Assembly (NCBI GenBank): GCA_045588325.1 | Contig: JAZNEA010000038.1 | Span: 1 to 22,854 of the forward strand | Source of the DNA: RGIG7378 sp045588325 | GTDB lineage: Bacteria > Bacillota > Clostridia > RGIG7378 | Reading direction: 5' to 3' | DNA length: 22,854 bases | Shown: in pieces, positions 7,810-15,900 of the stretch | Position numbering within the stretch: position 1 is the stretch's first letter | How the letters are laid out: the number at the start of each line of letters is the position of its first letter | Position numbers and translations under genes: made by a program | Notes under the pieces: model-generated | Databases searched by the model: none | The model's input: only the letters and a program-made list of their open reading frames with translations | Told to the model about the DNA's origin: nothing

Positions 7810-8655
7810 CTAAATATTGATCTCCCCGCCAATAACAATCCCTTTGGATGTTACGGCATGGCCTACATGGTCCGTGACGGCTATGGGCAGATCTGGTCTA
7901 CCTATGCATTCCACGATCATCTCAATGGAATCTCGACGGCCCATTGTCTGATCCAGTTCAGTAAATGTGCCCAGGAGCAATCCAGATAATCCTTCTATTA
8001 CATCCATCTGCTTTAGCTGGGACACCATAGAAATTATCCGCTCCTGTCCCCCGCTCCTGCTCTCCAAAAACAAAATCTTGCCATCCATGTTTGGCATAAG
8101 CCTTGTACCTGATAACTTTAGCAGGCATCGCAGATTGCCTCCCACAACTGTGCCAGACAGAGATGTACCCTGGCGCATGACCCACTGGGGCTGAAACAAA
8201 TCATAATCCCCCTGCATCAGGCGCTGGAATCTGCGGGCCTGAACACCGCTAAAATCCCGCTCTAGATTCATTGTTTGGTACAACACCTGACGCTGCCCCG
8301 TGGCCTGATACACCCCGTTAATAACACAGGTCAGGTCACTATATCCCCATATGGGCTTTGGATTCTTTGCAATGAGGTCCATATCCAAATAATCCAATAC
8401 TTCGTGCGCCACATCCCCACCAGAAACATCGAAAATGGCCCGTACTTTACTATCGCAATACATACTCATCAGAACTGCCGCCCGCTCGCTAGCCGCCGCG
8501 TTCTCATACAGTAGGGGACTGAAATTTGCCGTCAATCCCATTTGGGCCAGGTATCTGGCAAACATTTCCACCCGTTGCCTATGGGACTCCAAAAGGGGGT
8601 CAGAGCAACCTACTACGGCCACATATTCTCCATGTCCTGGCACAAGGTAACGCAT
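7810..8655 (-). CDS. S66-family peptidase (LD-carboxypeptidase / MccF-like)
   Basis: This 281-residue protein belongs to peptidase family S66, whose members cleave L,D-peptide bonds in murein tetrapeptides (LdcA) or detoxify microcin C-type compounds (MccF). Seen: the nucleophile Ser106 in GYSDLT, the acid Glu198 in LFLES and His266 in TDHVGHA, so the Ser-Glu-His triad is complete. The N-terminus (LVPGHGEYVAVVGCSDP) matches the opening strand of the family. The ATG at 8655 was chosen because it follows the DUF362 stop codon after one base (TGATATG), suggesting coupling; upstream TTG starts would run deep into the neighbour. Peptidoglycan recycling versus antibiotic resistance cannot be told apart here. 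Confidence 0.88.
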   Translation of the reverse strand: MRYLVPGHGEYVAVVGCSDPLLESHRQRVEMFARYLAQMGLTANFSPLLYENAAASERAAVLMSMYCDSKVRAIFDVSGGDVAHEVLDYLDMDLIAKNPKPIWGYSDLTCVINGVYQATGQRQVLYQTMNLERDFSGVQARRFQRLMQGDYDLFQPQWVMRQGTSLSGTVVGGNLRCLLKLSGTRLMPNMDGKILFLESRSGGQERIISMVSQLKQMDVIEGLSGLLLGTFTELDQTMGRRDSIEMIVECIGRPDLPIAVTDHVGHAVTSKGIVIGGEINI

Positions 8656-8656
8656 A

Positions 8657-9523
8657 TCAGTCAATCTCAACCAACTGATACTCTCTGCTACCAACGCCGA
8701 TCTCCTGGCTAGCCTCTATGGTGTGCACTCCGTTTCTGCTCTCGATTCTCTCCAACAGATGTGCCTGTCCTGGATCGTCCGTTGCCTTGTATACTAAGTC
8801 AATGCATGCCTGGTCTATGGCCACTGGGTCAAGAGATACCAGTATTCCGATGTCCTTCATGCATGGATCCTCCGCTATGGCGCAACAATCACAATCTACC
8901 GACATATTTGCCATTACGTTTACATAGACCGCATCTCCACCAAAGAAATCCACCACGGAATATGCTGCATCTGCCATGGCCTCCAGGAAGGAGTCATGGT
9001 CTGCTGTCCAAATCTTCTCCGGCTCTCCTGCTCCATGGATATATGCCTTGCCAAACTTGGAACCAATACCAATGGATAATTGTTTTAACGCTCCTCCGTA
9101 TCCTCCCATAGGATGACCCTTAAAGTGGGAAAGCACCAGCAGCGAGTCATAATTAGTAAGGTGGCTGCCCACATAATTTCTCTGGATCCTCTTGCCGTTG
9201 GGGATGTCCAGCACCAGATCCGGGGCCTCCTCATCCAGAATATCTACTGGGAACAAGTCGCTCCATCCATGTTGCTTCATGGTCTCCCAGTGCTTCTCTG
9301 TGGTATCTCTGCTGCCCTCATAGGCCACGTTGCACTCAACAACAGTCCCGCCAACATGCTCTATCACTGGTTGCCAGAACTCAGGCCTCAGGAAGTTCTG
9401 ATTGCCCGTCTCGCCGGAGTGAACTTTGATAGCCACCTTGCCTGTCAATTCCTTGCCCAGCAGCTTAAACATCTCCAAAACCTTGCCGGGAGTTATCTCT
9501 TTTGAAAAATAAACCTTGTTCAT
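8657..9523 (-). CDS. DUF362-family protein
   Basis: This 288-residue protein is of the DUF362 family, whose cellular role is unknown. Seen: the family core HFKGHPMGGYGGALKQLSIG in the middle of the protein, the SKFGKAYIH stretch just after, and a cysteine cluster (DCDCCAIAEDPC) near residues 200-215, which may bind an iron-sulfur cluster. Many DUF362 relatives carry a C-terminal 4Fe-4S ferredoxin domain; this one lacks it. The ATG at 9523 has GGAGG 5 bases upstream. The upstream gene is a superoxide reductase, and downstream it is coupled to an S66 peptidase. It seems to have its own promoter and a leader with a terminator-like hairpin. Redox or metal-related function is only suggested by context and cysteines. 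Confidence 0.85.
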   Translation of the reverse strand: MNKVYFSKEITPGKVLEMFKLLGKELTGKVAIKVHSGETGNQNFLRPEFWQPVIEHVGGTVVECNVAYEGSRDTTEKHWETMKQHGWSDLFPVDILDEEAPDLVLDIPNGKRIQRNYVGSHLTNYDSLLVLSHFKGHPMGGYGGALKQLSIGIGSKFGKAYIHGAGEPEKIWTADHDSFLEAMADAAYSVVDFFGGDAVYVNVMANMSVDCDCCAIAEDPCMKDIGILVSLDPVAIDQACIDLVYKATDDPGQAHLLERIESRNGVHTIEASQEIGVGSREYQLVEID

Positions 9524-9533
9524 GTGTTCCTCC

Positions 9534-9566
9534 AAAAACAAAGGCAAGCGCTATATAACGCTCGCC
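9534..9566 (-). terminator. Terminator-like hairpin directly before the DUF362 ribosome binding site
   Basis: An 8-bp stem with one wobble (9543-9550 with 9559-9566) is followed on the minus strand by TTTGTTTTT and then immediately by GGAGG. It lies between a good promoter and the gene it precedes, so it may act as a leader attenuator as well as the terminator of the superoxide reductase gene. Confidence 0.75.
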
Positions 9567-9609
9567 TATCTCTCTGTTATAGACCTATCAACTGCATATA
9601 GCTAACGTA

Positions 9610-9639
9610 ATTATCCACCCTAGCCATATCATCTGTCAA
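9610..9639 (-). promoter_or_regulatory. Promoter for the DUF362 gene
   Basis: On the minus strand a perfect TTGACA (9639-9634) lies 18 bases before GATAAT (9615-9610). Transcription from about 9603 would give an 80-base leader containing the terminator-like hairpin at 9534-9566. Confidence 0.6.
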
Positions 9640-9659
9640 TCGACAGAGCAGCTGTTGCA

Positions 9660-10040
9660 CTAAATCTCTGCCTTCCAAAGGCCATGCAGGTTGCAATAAG
9701 CATACACGGCAACTGGCTTCTCATCAAACAAAGAGAATGTAACCGCTGGGGTCTCTCCTGGCTTAAGGCATTTGCGATGTCCGCCTCTGTCTGTCTGCAG
9801 ATATACCCACTCTATACTGTGCTCCTCGGTCATGGGATGTGCCACTGATCCCACCTCAACCTTGACAATATTCTCCAGCACAGAAACCACTGGAATATGC
9901 TTCTCGTGGCTAGCCTCGACAGTACCGGGCTCCAACTGCAGCATCTTTTTGCCACAGCACATCATGGGAACTCCAGATGCTTTAATCATACCTACAATAT
10001 TTCCACAAGTGGGGCAATAATAAAACCTGTTGTCACACAT
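9660..10040 (-). CDS. dfx: Desulfoferrodoxin-type superoxide reductase
   Basis: This 126-residue protein is a class I (two-iron) superoxide reductase. It reduces superoxide to hydrogen peroxide without making oxygen, which suits an anaerobe. Seen: a desulforedoxin-like rubredoxin site (Cys9, Cys12, Cys28, Cys29) and the catalytic iron site (His48, His68, His74, Cys116, His119) with Glu46-Lys47 next to the first His. All expected ligands are present, and length is normal. The start has AGGAGG 8 bases upstream. It lies after the RyR/Rossmann membrane protein gene, with an 83-base gap that holds a 15-base palindrome and a possible promoter. The partner electron donor (rubredoxin) is not in this window. 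Confidence 0.96.
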   Translation of the reverse strand: MCDNRFYYCPTCGNIVGMIKASGVPMMCCGKKMLQLEPGTVEASHEKHIPVVSVLENIVKVEVGSVAHPMTEEHSIEWVYLQTDRGGHRKCLKPGETPAVTFSLFDEKPVAVYAYCNLHGLWKAEI

Positions 10041-10080
10041 ATTTATATCCTCCTGTAATGTGATGCTCTGTTATGGTCTA

Positions 10081-10109
10081 AGTATATGCATTCTGAGGAT
10101 ATAATTCTG
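10081..10109 (-). promoter_or_regulatory. Possible promoter for the superoxide reductase gene
   Basis: On the minus strand TATACT (10086-10081) is preceded at 17 bases by a weak -35 (CAGAAT, 10109-10104). The weak -35 touches the palindrome at 10108-10122, consistent with regulated transcription. Confidence 0.4.
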
Positions 10110-10122
10110 TGACAGTGTCACA
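10108..10122. promoter_or_regulatory. 15-base perfect palindrome, likely operator
   Basis: TGTGACA-G-TGTCACA is a perfect inverted repeat directly between the stop codon of the 10124-12184 gene and the superoxide reductase promoter. No U-tract follows, so it is not a terminator. Half-sites TGTGA/TCACA resemble CRP/FNR-family sites, but the 5-base centre is one shorter than the classic site. Confidence 0.6.
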
Positions 10123-10123
10123 T

Positions 10124-12184
10124 TTATTTTGAATACACCTTGCACTTAAGTTTTGTCAGCAATTTCTCTGCAGAGGTAATGAGCATCTCGTCATACTTGT
10201 AGACATCGTATTCCTCTGCCTTGTGCTCTTTACCGGTGGCCTCTGTTGCCAACTTTGCCTTGTGCTCACCCAGGGCGTCTAATCCCTTGAACGTGGTCAG
10301 ACAGGAATGTCTCATAGCTGCCATATTCTTGTTCACAAAGGATACTTCGCCCTCCTCAATGGAGTTAATTTTAATCTGTGCCAAAGTCATGGGCATGAAC
10401 TCCTGCATCAAGTGATATGTGTTCCACCTGATATGTTCCTGGGCCAGCAGACTGTTTCTCACAGAACGATCAAAGTACTCAGCATACTTGTATTCTCTGG
10501 GCTCCCTGCCATATTTTTCTGTCACCAGGTGGCAGTCCTCTGCGCTCTCCGCCTGTTCGTAGCTGAGGCCCAACAGGTTGACCTTGGTTCGCAAATTGAG
10601 GGCGGCATACACATTGGATGTCATGGTGAAATAATTCATCTGGCGCCAGCTAGCCTCGGCCTTTGCCTCTACCTGCTGCCAGAAATCCGGCTCATTTCGC
10701 TTGTCCTCCATGGACTTCTCTGCGTGTATCGCATTTATGGCCTTAGCTATGTAGGCCAAATCGTCGTTTACCACTACATTGTGGTTGTAGACCTTAGAAT
10801 AGTCTCCATAATATGTGGTGAAATGATCATCCTTTGCATACACCTCGGATTGTACGAACAGGTGGTAGTTGTCTAACCCGTCCATCATGGACTTGATTCT
10901 GCTGGCTGTATCTATATTTCTATAGTTATCGCCTGTGTCTACCACAATTACGCTGTAGGCGTTGTCCTTCTTGATCCTGTCCACCAATTTTTCCAGATTG
11001 TCTCTGAGATGCGGGGTAAAGTCCTCCACCTTGGTGTTGTACGGCAGCTCGGGCAATGGCAGATAATCCTCCTGATGTTTTGCCATGGCTGTCAATGCAT
11101 TCTTAAGGCCATCTATACTCCACACGTGGCTATCTATCCCCTTATCCCACAGGTAGTAGTTGATGGGCTTAAGGGTGTATGTCCCGCCTACAAAGCTAAC
11201 TAGCTGGTTGTTCAGGATGGACTGTCTGTATATCTCCTGACTCAGGGAACCAAATCCCAGGAAATACATGTTTATCTCGGCATCTGTCTTAATTGACGCA
11301 TCTTCATCCACAAAATCCAGAGGTATGTACTCTGTGATGGGATGATTCTCGATAATGTGGTGAGCCATAATCTCCTCTCGGGAGAATGTGAATATGCATT
11401 CCTCCAGGCCACTATTCTCTATTACCTCGCGACGAATGGTTTGGGCCTTGTGCTCCTCCACCTCTACATAAAGGAAGACATTCTTAGGCTGGGCAGTCTG
11501 CTGCAGGTAGTCGATAAAGGTATCGACGTATGCAAGATCCTCATCTCCACTCCTGGGGATAATCACATTATACCTGGTGTCTGGGCGCAAGAGTCTGCTC
11601 ATCAGGAGCCTCTTGGAAAAATTGCGGCGCAGAACCACATACCCATCCTCTATGAGTGCTACGGTAGCCTCTCTGGAAACATCGTCTGGCAGTAGCAATA
11701 CGGAATTGGGGTACTGTCTGGCATAGCAAAGTGCCATGGATGAATTGCCAACAACAAGGTCACACGTATCCTTATTAAGGCTCTTGGAAAGTCGGGCTCT
11801 GTTAATCAATGTGCCGCTAAATGCCTCTACAACTGCAGATACGGTGGCTATCAAGGCCAGCAGCGTACCCGCCAGGTATGCATAGGAATACGCTGGGGCC
11901 GTAAGGGCGAAACTGGCAACCTCGCTGGTCTTCACATCTCCTACAAACAACTTAATAGAGCCTGTGATACACTCCAGGATGCCAAAAATAATATTGTCCC
12001 TATTGCCCAACTCTATGACCTGATACAAATACGGCACCAGGTACAGGGCCAGGTTCATCAGGAAAACCAATGCGAGAAACTGTACCGTCTCGTTAATCTT
12101 CTTGTGGCAAAGCCTGCCAATGATATGTCCTACCAGGAGCAGGAGCTCTAGAACCAGAACTATGATGCTAATGATGTTCCACAT
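10124..12184 (-). CDS. Membrane protein with Rossmann-like domains and a possible RyR-like C-terminus
   Basis: This is a 686-residue protein I cannot name. Seen: hydrophobic helices at about 3-23, 34-56, 64-81 and 97-120; a first degenerate TrkA-N-like Rossmann stretch (DLVVGNSS from 142); a second one (YFLGFGSLS, 307-315); a possible third nucleotide-fold strand (YSVIVVDTGDN, 410-420); and a C-terminal segment (about 578-676) with LAQEHIRWNTYHLM and RHSCLTTFKGLD, which resembles the RyR domain found in some bacterial TrkA-N proteins. Such proteins are thought to sense nucleotides or gate ions; that role is inferred. There is no obvious selectivity filter. The start has GGAGG 4 bases upstream. 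It precedes the superoxide reductase gene but a palindrome and promoter separate them. Confidence 0.72.
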   Translation of the reverse strand: MWNIISIIVLVLELLLLVGHIIGRLCHKKINETVQFLALVFLMNLALYLVPYLYQVIELGNRDNIIFGILECITGSIKLFVGDVKTSEVASFALTAPAYSYAYLAGTLLALIATVSAVVEAFSGTLINRARLSKSLNKDTCDLVVGNSSMALCYARQYPNSVLLLPDDVSREATVALIEDGYVVLRRNFSKRLLMSRLLRPDTRYNVIIPRSGDEDLAYVDTFIDYLQQTAQPKNVFLYVEVEEHKAQTIRREVIENSGLEECIFTFSREEIMAHHIIENHPITEYIPLDFVDEDASIKTDAEINMYFLGFGSLSQEIYRQSILNNQLVSFVGGTYTLKPINYYLWDKGIDSHVWSIDGLKNALTAMAKHQEDYLPLPELPYNTKVEDFTPHLRDNLEKLVDRIKKDNAYSVIVVDTGDNYRNIDTASRIKSMMDGLDNYHLFVQSEVYAKDDHFTTYYGDYSKVYNHNVVVNDDLAYIAKAINAIHAEKSMEDKRNEPDFWQQVEAKAEASWRQMNYFTMTSNVYAALNLRTKVNLLGLSYEQAESAEDCHLVTEKYGREPREYKYAEYFDRSVRNSLLAQEHIRWNTYHLMQEFMPMTLAQIKINSIEEGEVSFVNKNMAAMRHSCLTTFKGLDALGEHKAKLATEATGKEHKAEEYDVYKYDEMLITSAEKLLTKLKCKVYSK

Positions 12185-12229
12185 ATTGCCTCCGCTGTAT
12201 GTATTGCCCCATGAGGGCTGTACACAAAC

Positions 12230-12258
12230 ATTCTACCGCAAAGAAATCCTTTTTGCCA
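12230..12258 (-). promoter_or_regulatory. Possible promoter for the 10124-12184 gene
   Basis: On the minus strand TAGAAT (12235-12230) has a weak -35 (TGGCAA, 12258-12253) 17 bases upstream. It lies about 46 bases before the ATG. The rest of this roughly 200-base gap shows only the hairpin at 12284-12310. Confidence 0.3.
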
Positions 12259-12283
12259 CAGACATATTATCCGGTCTGGGTAT

Positions 12284-12310
12284 AAAGAAGGGAGTGACTT
12301 TTACACCCCC
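12284..12310 (-). terminator. Likely terminator of the adhesin/fibre operon
   Basis: On the minus strand a 7-bp stem with one G-U pair (12290-12296 with 12304-12310) is followed by TTCTTT. It lies about 76 bases after the last fibre-block gene. The U-tract is interrupted, so strength is moderate. Confidence 0.55.
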
Positions 12311-12386
12311 CTCTCTTAATACTCCCTGTTATACGTGTGATTCTGGCAAACAATAGTCTATATTGGTTCGCTTTGTTAATTAAATG

Positions 12387-12932
12387 CTATGGTGCTGTAG
12401 TAATGTTTCCATTATCTTCATCAATATCAACACCCCAGCTACTTGTAGCGGCCTTAGCAGGCTTACTCTGAATAGCCTCTGCAAACACTTCTACAACCTG
12501 ATAGTAGTCACCTTCCTGTGCTAAAACAAGAGATGCGCCTGACTTAAACAAGTTATCTGTTTTGTAGGATTCACCTGGCTTAACAGGCTCCTTGTAATAG
12601 TAAGTATCGTTGGAACCCTTGATCCACTTGTCTGAAACTTCAAAGGTAATAGGTTCAGATGGCTTAGCAACAATATTTCCCTCTGCATCTTCCCAATAGG
12701 TTACAATTCTCACACGGATATATGTATCGATGTTACCTGTGTTTTGGACTTTAATACTTGTCTTTTCAACACCATTGAACTCCTCGTGAACATAACAGGA
12801 AACTTCCGCAGGAACAAATTTATTATCCACAAAAACTGTCTGGCGGAACATGTATGAGATAACAGTACCACAGAGAACTAGAGTGAGAACTATTCCAACA
12901 ATCAAAGAGATAGTTAATATTCTCTTTTTCAT
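12387..12932 (-). CDS. Small exported protein, TasA/camelysin-like, last gene of the fibre operon
   Basis: This 181-residue exported or membrane-tethered protein is of unknown exact role. Seen: a long N-terminal hydrophobic segment (5-27) followed by SYMFRQT, which resembles SipW-dependent signal regions; then a beta-rich domain with NTGNIDTYIRVRIVTYW (64-80), a KPGESY motif (118-123) and VVEVFAEAIQ (146-155). These are marks of TasA/camelysin-type secreted subunits, recognised by pattern only. The start lies 2 bases after the adhesin stop codon; its ribosome binding site (GAGGGGG) is within the last adhesin codons, so translation is probably coupled. It may be a minor fibre subunit or a partner of the adhesin. 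Confidence 0.68.
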   Translation of the reverse strand: MKKRILTISLIVGIVLTLVLCGTVISYMFRQTVFVDNKFVPAEVSCYVHEEFNGVEKTSIKVQNTGNIDTYIRVRIVTYWEDAEGNIVAKPSEPITFEVSDKWIKGSNDTYYYKEPVKPGESYKTDNLFKSGASLVLAQEGDYYQVVEVFAEAIQSKPAKAATSSWGVDIDEDNGNITTAP

Positions 12933-12934
12933 AG

Positions 12935-15900
12935 TTAATTCCCCCTCTTGTTCTTGTTATTAGTACTATTACCATTGAGCCACTTGTTATTAGTTGCAGA
13001 CTCACTAAAGACTACTGGATTACCACGATTTGCTTCGTTATGCTCCACTGTCTGAGATGGATCAGCCTGTCTCCATGACCAACCATTCTGCTGAGTAATA
13101 ACATATGTACCAACTACAAGGTCCTTAATAGTAACCTGGCCACTGCCTGTAATAGTAACGTAGATTATATCACCAGTAGACTGGTTCTTGACCTCATATA
13201 CATAAACCTGACCAGCTTCACCATTGGTTCTCTCAATGGTGAGATCCATTACATCTGCCTCAAACTTAGCATAATAGGTGTTAGGCTCCCAACCAGTATC
13301 CTTCCTAAGAATCAGATTTGTACCATTAGGGATAAGCTTACTTGTGGTAGTAATTGGTCTAGTACATTCCTTATCGTAATACCAACCAACAAACTTGTAA
13401 TTGGCTGCAGGTCTTGCATCTGCTGTGGCAGAAGCATCTGAGTCATACTTAACCTCAATCACACTTGGCTCTACAGTACCACATCCGTCTGGTCCGACAA
13501 CTTCAAACTTAATAGAAATTGTATTTTCTGTGTAGTATACGTAAATGATATTCTTAGTAATTGTAGCTTCTGTATCACCATCTTTTACGATTGTACAACT
13601 GCTGGAAGAAGCATACTTGTATCCTGTGATTGTAGGAATCTTGGATGCATCTGCCTTAACAGTCTTACCATATGGTTGTTTATTGTCTCCAATATAAACA
13701 TCAGGTTCTCGACCAGGAATCTCTTTGCCAGTATCCATGTTAATATAAACAACCTTGTAAGAGTAAGTATTTCGATTGAAATAAACATCAATCTTAGTAC
13801 CACCCTTAACAATTTGAGACTTTACATTTTCAATATTTGATTCTATTCGCTGTTCGTTTCCATCCTTAGTAATGATAGCATGACTAAATTTAAATCCATC
13901 CTTATTTAGGTCTACCGGCCACTCTGCTTGAAGTTCAAGCCCAATCTTATCTACTCCGCCAGTTGAAGACACCTCGTCATATAAAGCAAGGTTATCCTTA
14001 TCCTGAACATGATATCCGATATACCATACATCTTTTTCATCTGTTTTAGAGTAATAGAAATACAGATGATTCTCGCTCTCGTTAGCGCTAAGAATCAAAG
14101 ACTTCTGGTAAGCATCTGGTACGTACTTTTCAGCACCTTCAATGGTCAAATACTTTTCAGTAACAACAGCAAAGTCACTTTCCTTCTCTACTGGTCCTTT
14201 TTCCTTATTTAAGTATTCATTTGTTTGGCTATCTAAGTAGTGAATATAATACTTCTTAGATTCTGCTCTCTCATACACGAATGTGTATTCTACACCCGTA
14301 TCTCTGTTTTCAATATCCAAAGCTATGGAGTGGCTTACTACCTGAGGGAAGTACTTATTTCTGTACTCTTCGTACAATTCCTTACCTGTCTTAGCATTTA
14401 CGGTTACTGAGTGACCCGCAAGAGACTGCCTTATAATAGGATCTGCAATCTGATTACCCTTCTGATCAACAAAGTAAACAGTGTATTGAATCATAACGTC
14501 AGAGCTCCACTTAGCATAGATAACCGTATCATCTACTACAGGCTGGCTATCAAAATCCCAAACAAGTTCAGAACCATTCTTCATATAAAACCAGTTCAAG
14601 AAATCATACTTTCCATATGTGGGCTCTGCAGGCTTTCTTTCTGGATTATCCTTAAATACTGTATCTCCGTGAGTTACTGTAAAAACTAATGGCTCACCAT
14701 TAGGATCCAAAACATAATCTTCAGTTGTGTAGTTGCCATCATCTTTTTTGTTGAGAACAATTCTTACTTCGTGTTCCTTCTTCTCCCACTTTGCATACAA
14801 TGCAAAAGGTCCTGCTGGCATTGTAAGTGTATCCAAATCAACAGCATTTCCTGTACATTCTGGGTTAAGATACCATTCGCCAGTGAAATAATATCCGTTA
14901 GCATCAAGGTCGCTTGGTACCGCTGGAGTTACAGTTTTGATATAATCACCAATCTTCTCTCCATATGCCATCTTAACAGTTGGACTTTGAAGATCCATAC
15001 CACTATAAAGCTCTAATGTACTCTCTAATCGAGTATAGTAAAGATATACATCTCCTGCTTTGGTTATCTGATTACTAGAATTAAACGTAGGATTAGATCC
15101 GTATTGAACATATCCTGTCAAATCCATGAAATCTTCTGCTTTTGTCAAATGACTGTATTTTGCAGTTATTGTATTATGTTCTTTAAAATACTTATATTCT
15201 CCACTATTTCCTACTCTAAACCTATAAGGAGAAGACTCATTTTTAACTTCATCGTCAGTTATTTCGACCATGTAGTGCATAATAAATGTTGGCTTACCAG
15301 ATCCTGGACTTACAGTAAAAGATATATCCTCTGCAGGCATTTGTGATATGTATACAAGTACTGCAGTAAATGTATTCTTCGGTGATGGATCCCATCTATC
15401 TCCTGTTACATTAAGAACTGGCCAGATACTATTAATATCTGCTCCCCAACGTGTAGTTACTGTATAGGCAGAATTATTTTTCGTAAACGAAAGTGTATAT
15501 GGAGTTCTGTTAAAATAAACATTCAGAACAGTTGTACCATCTGGATCTACTGTAACAGCATCAAAATCATATTCTGCGAGATACCACAAATTAGAATTAT
15601 CCTTATAATCCTCAAACGTGGGATAACCACAATTTGCTGCAGTGTGAACATGCTGTGATTCCTCTAATCCACATATTATACAACTTGTAGAATGTGTATG
15701 ATTACACTTCATTGAAACTGTTGTAGAGTTAGTTTGATTTCTATTAGGATTTGGCGAAATTTGATAAGTTATTCCGTAATTAGTTGTCTGACTAGTAATA
15801 TTAGATGTTAGGTTTCCTAAATAATACCAATTGCCATCGTAATATAAGAAATCATAATATGTTGTCGATGTATACGAATTGGTTCTATATCTAGCTATAG

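Noticed and set aside
8656..8694. TTG-started N-terminal extension of the S66 peptidase
   Set aside because: It would overlap the DUF362 gene by 38 bases, while the ATG at 8655 matches the start of the family fold and sits right after the stop codon.
10307..10876. Plus-strand open frame of 189 codons inside the 10124-12184 gene
   Set aside because: It is antisense to a well-supported gene with a good ribosome binding site and shows no recognisable protein features.
12935..13005. LPXTG sortase signal at the adhesin C-terminus
   Set aside because: The C-terminus is hydrophilic, ending in Asn/Lys-rich residues with no LPXTG-like motif or membrane helix.
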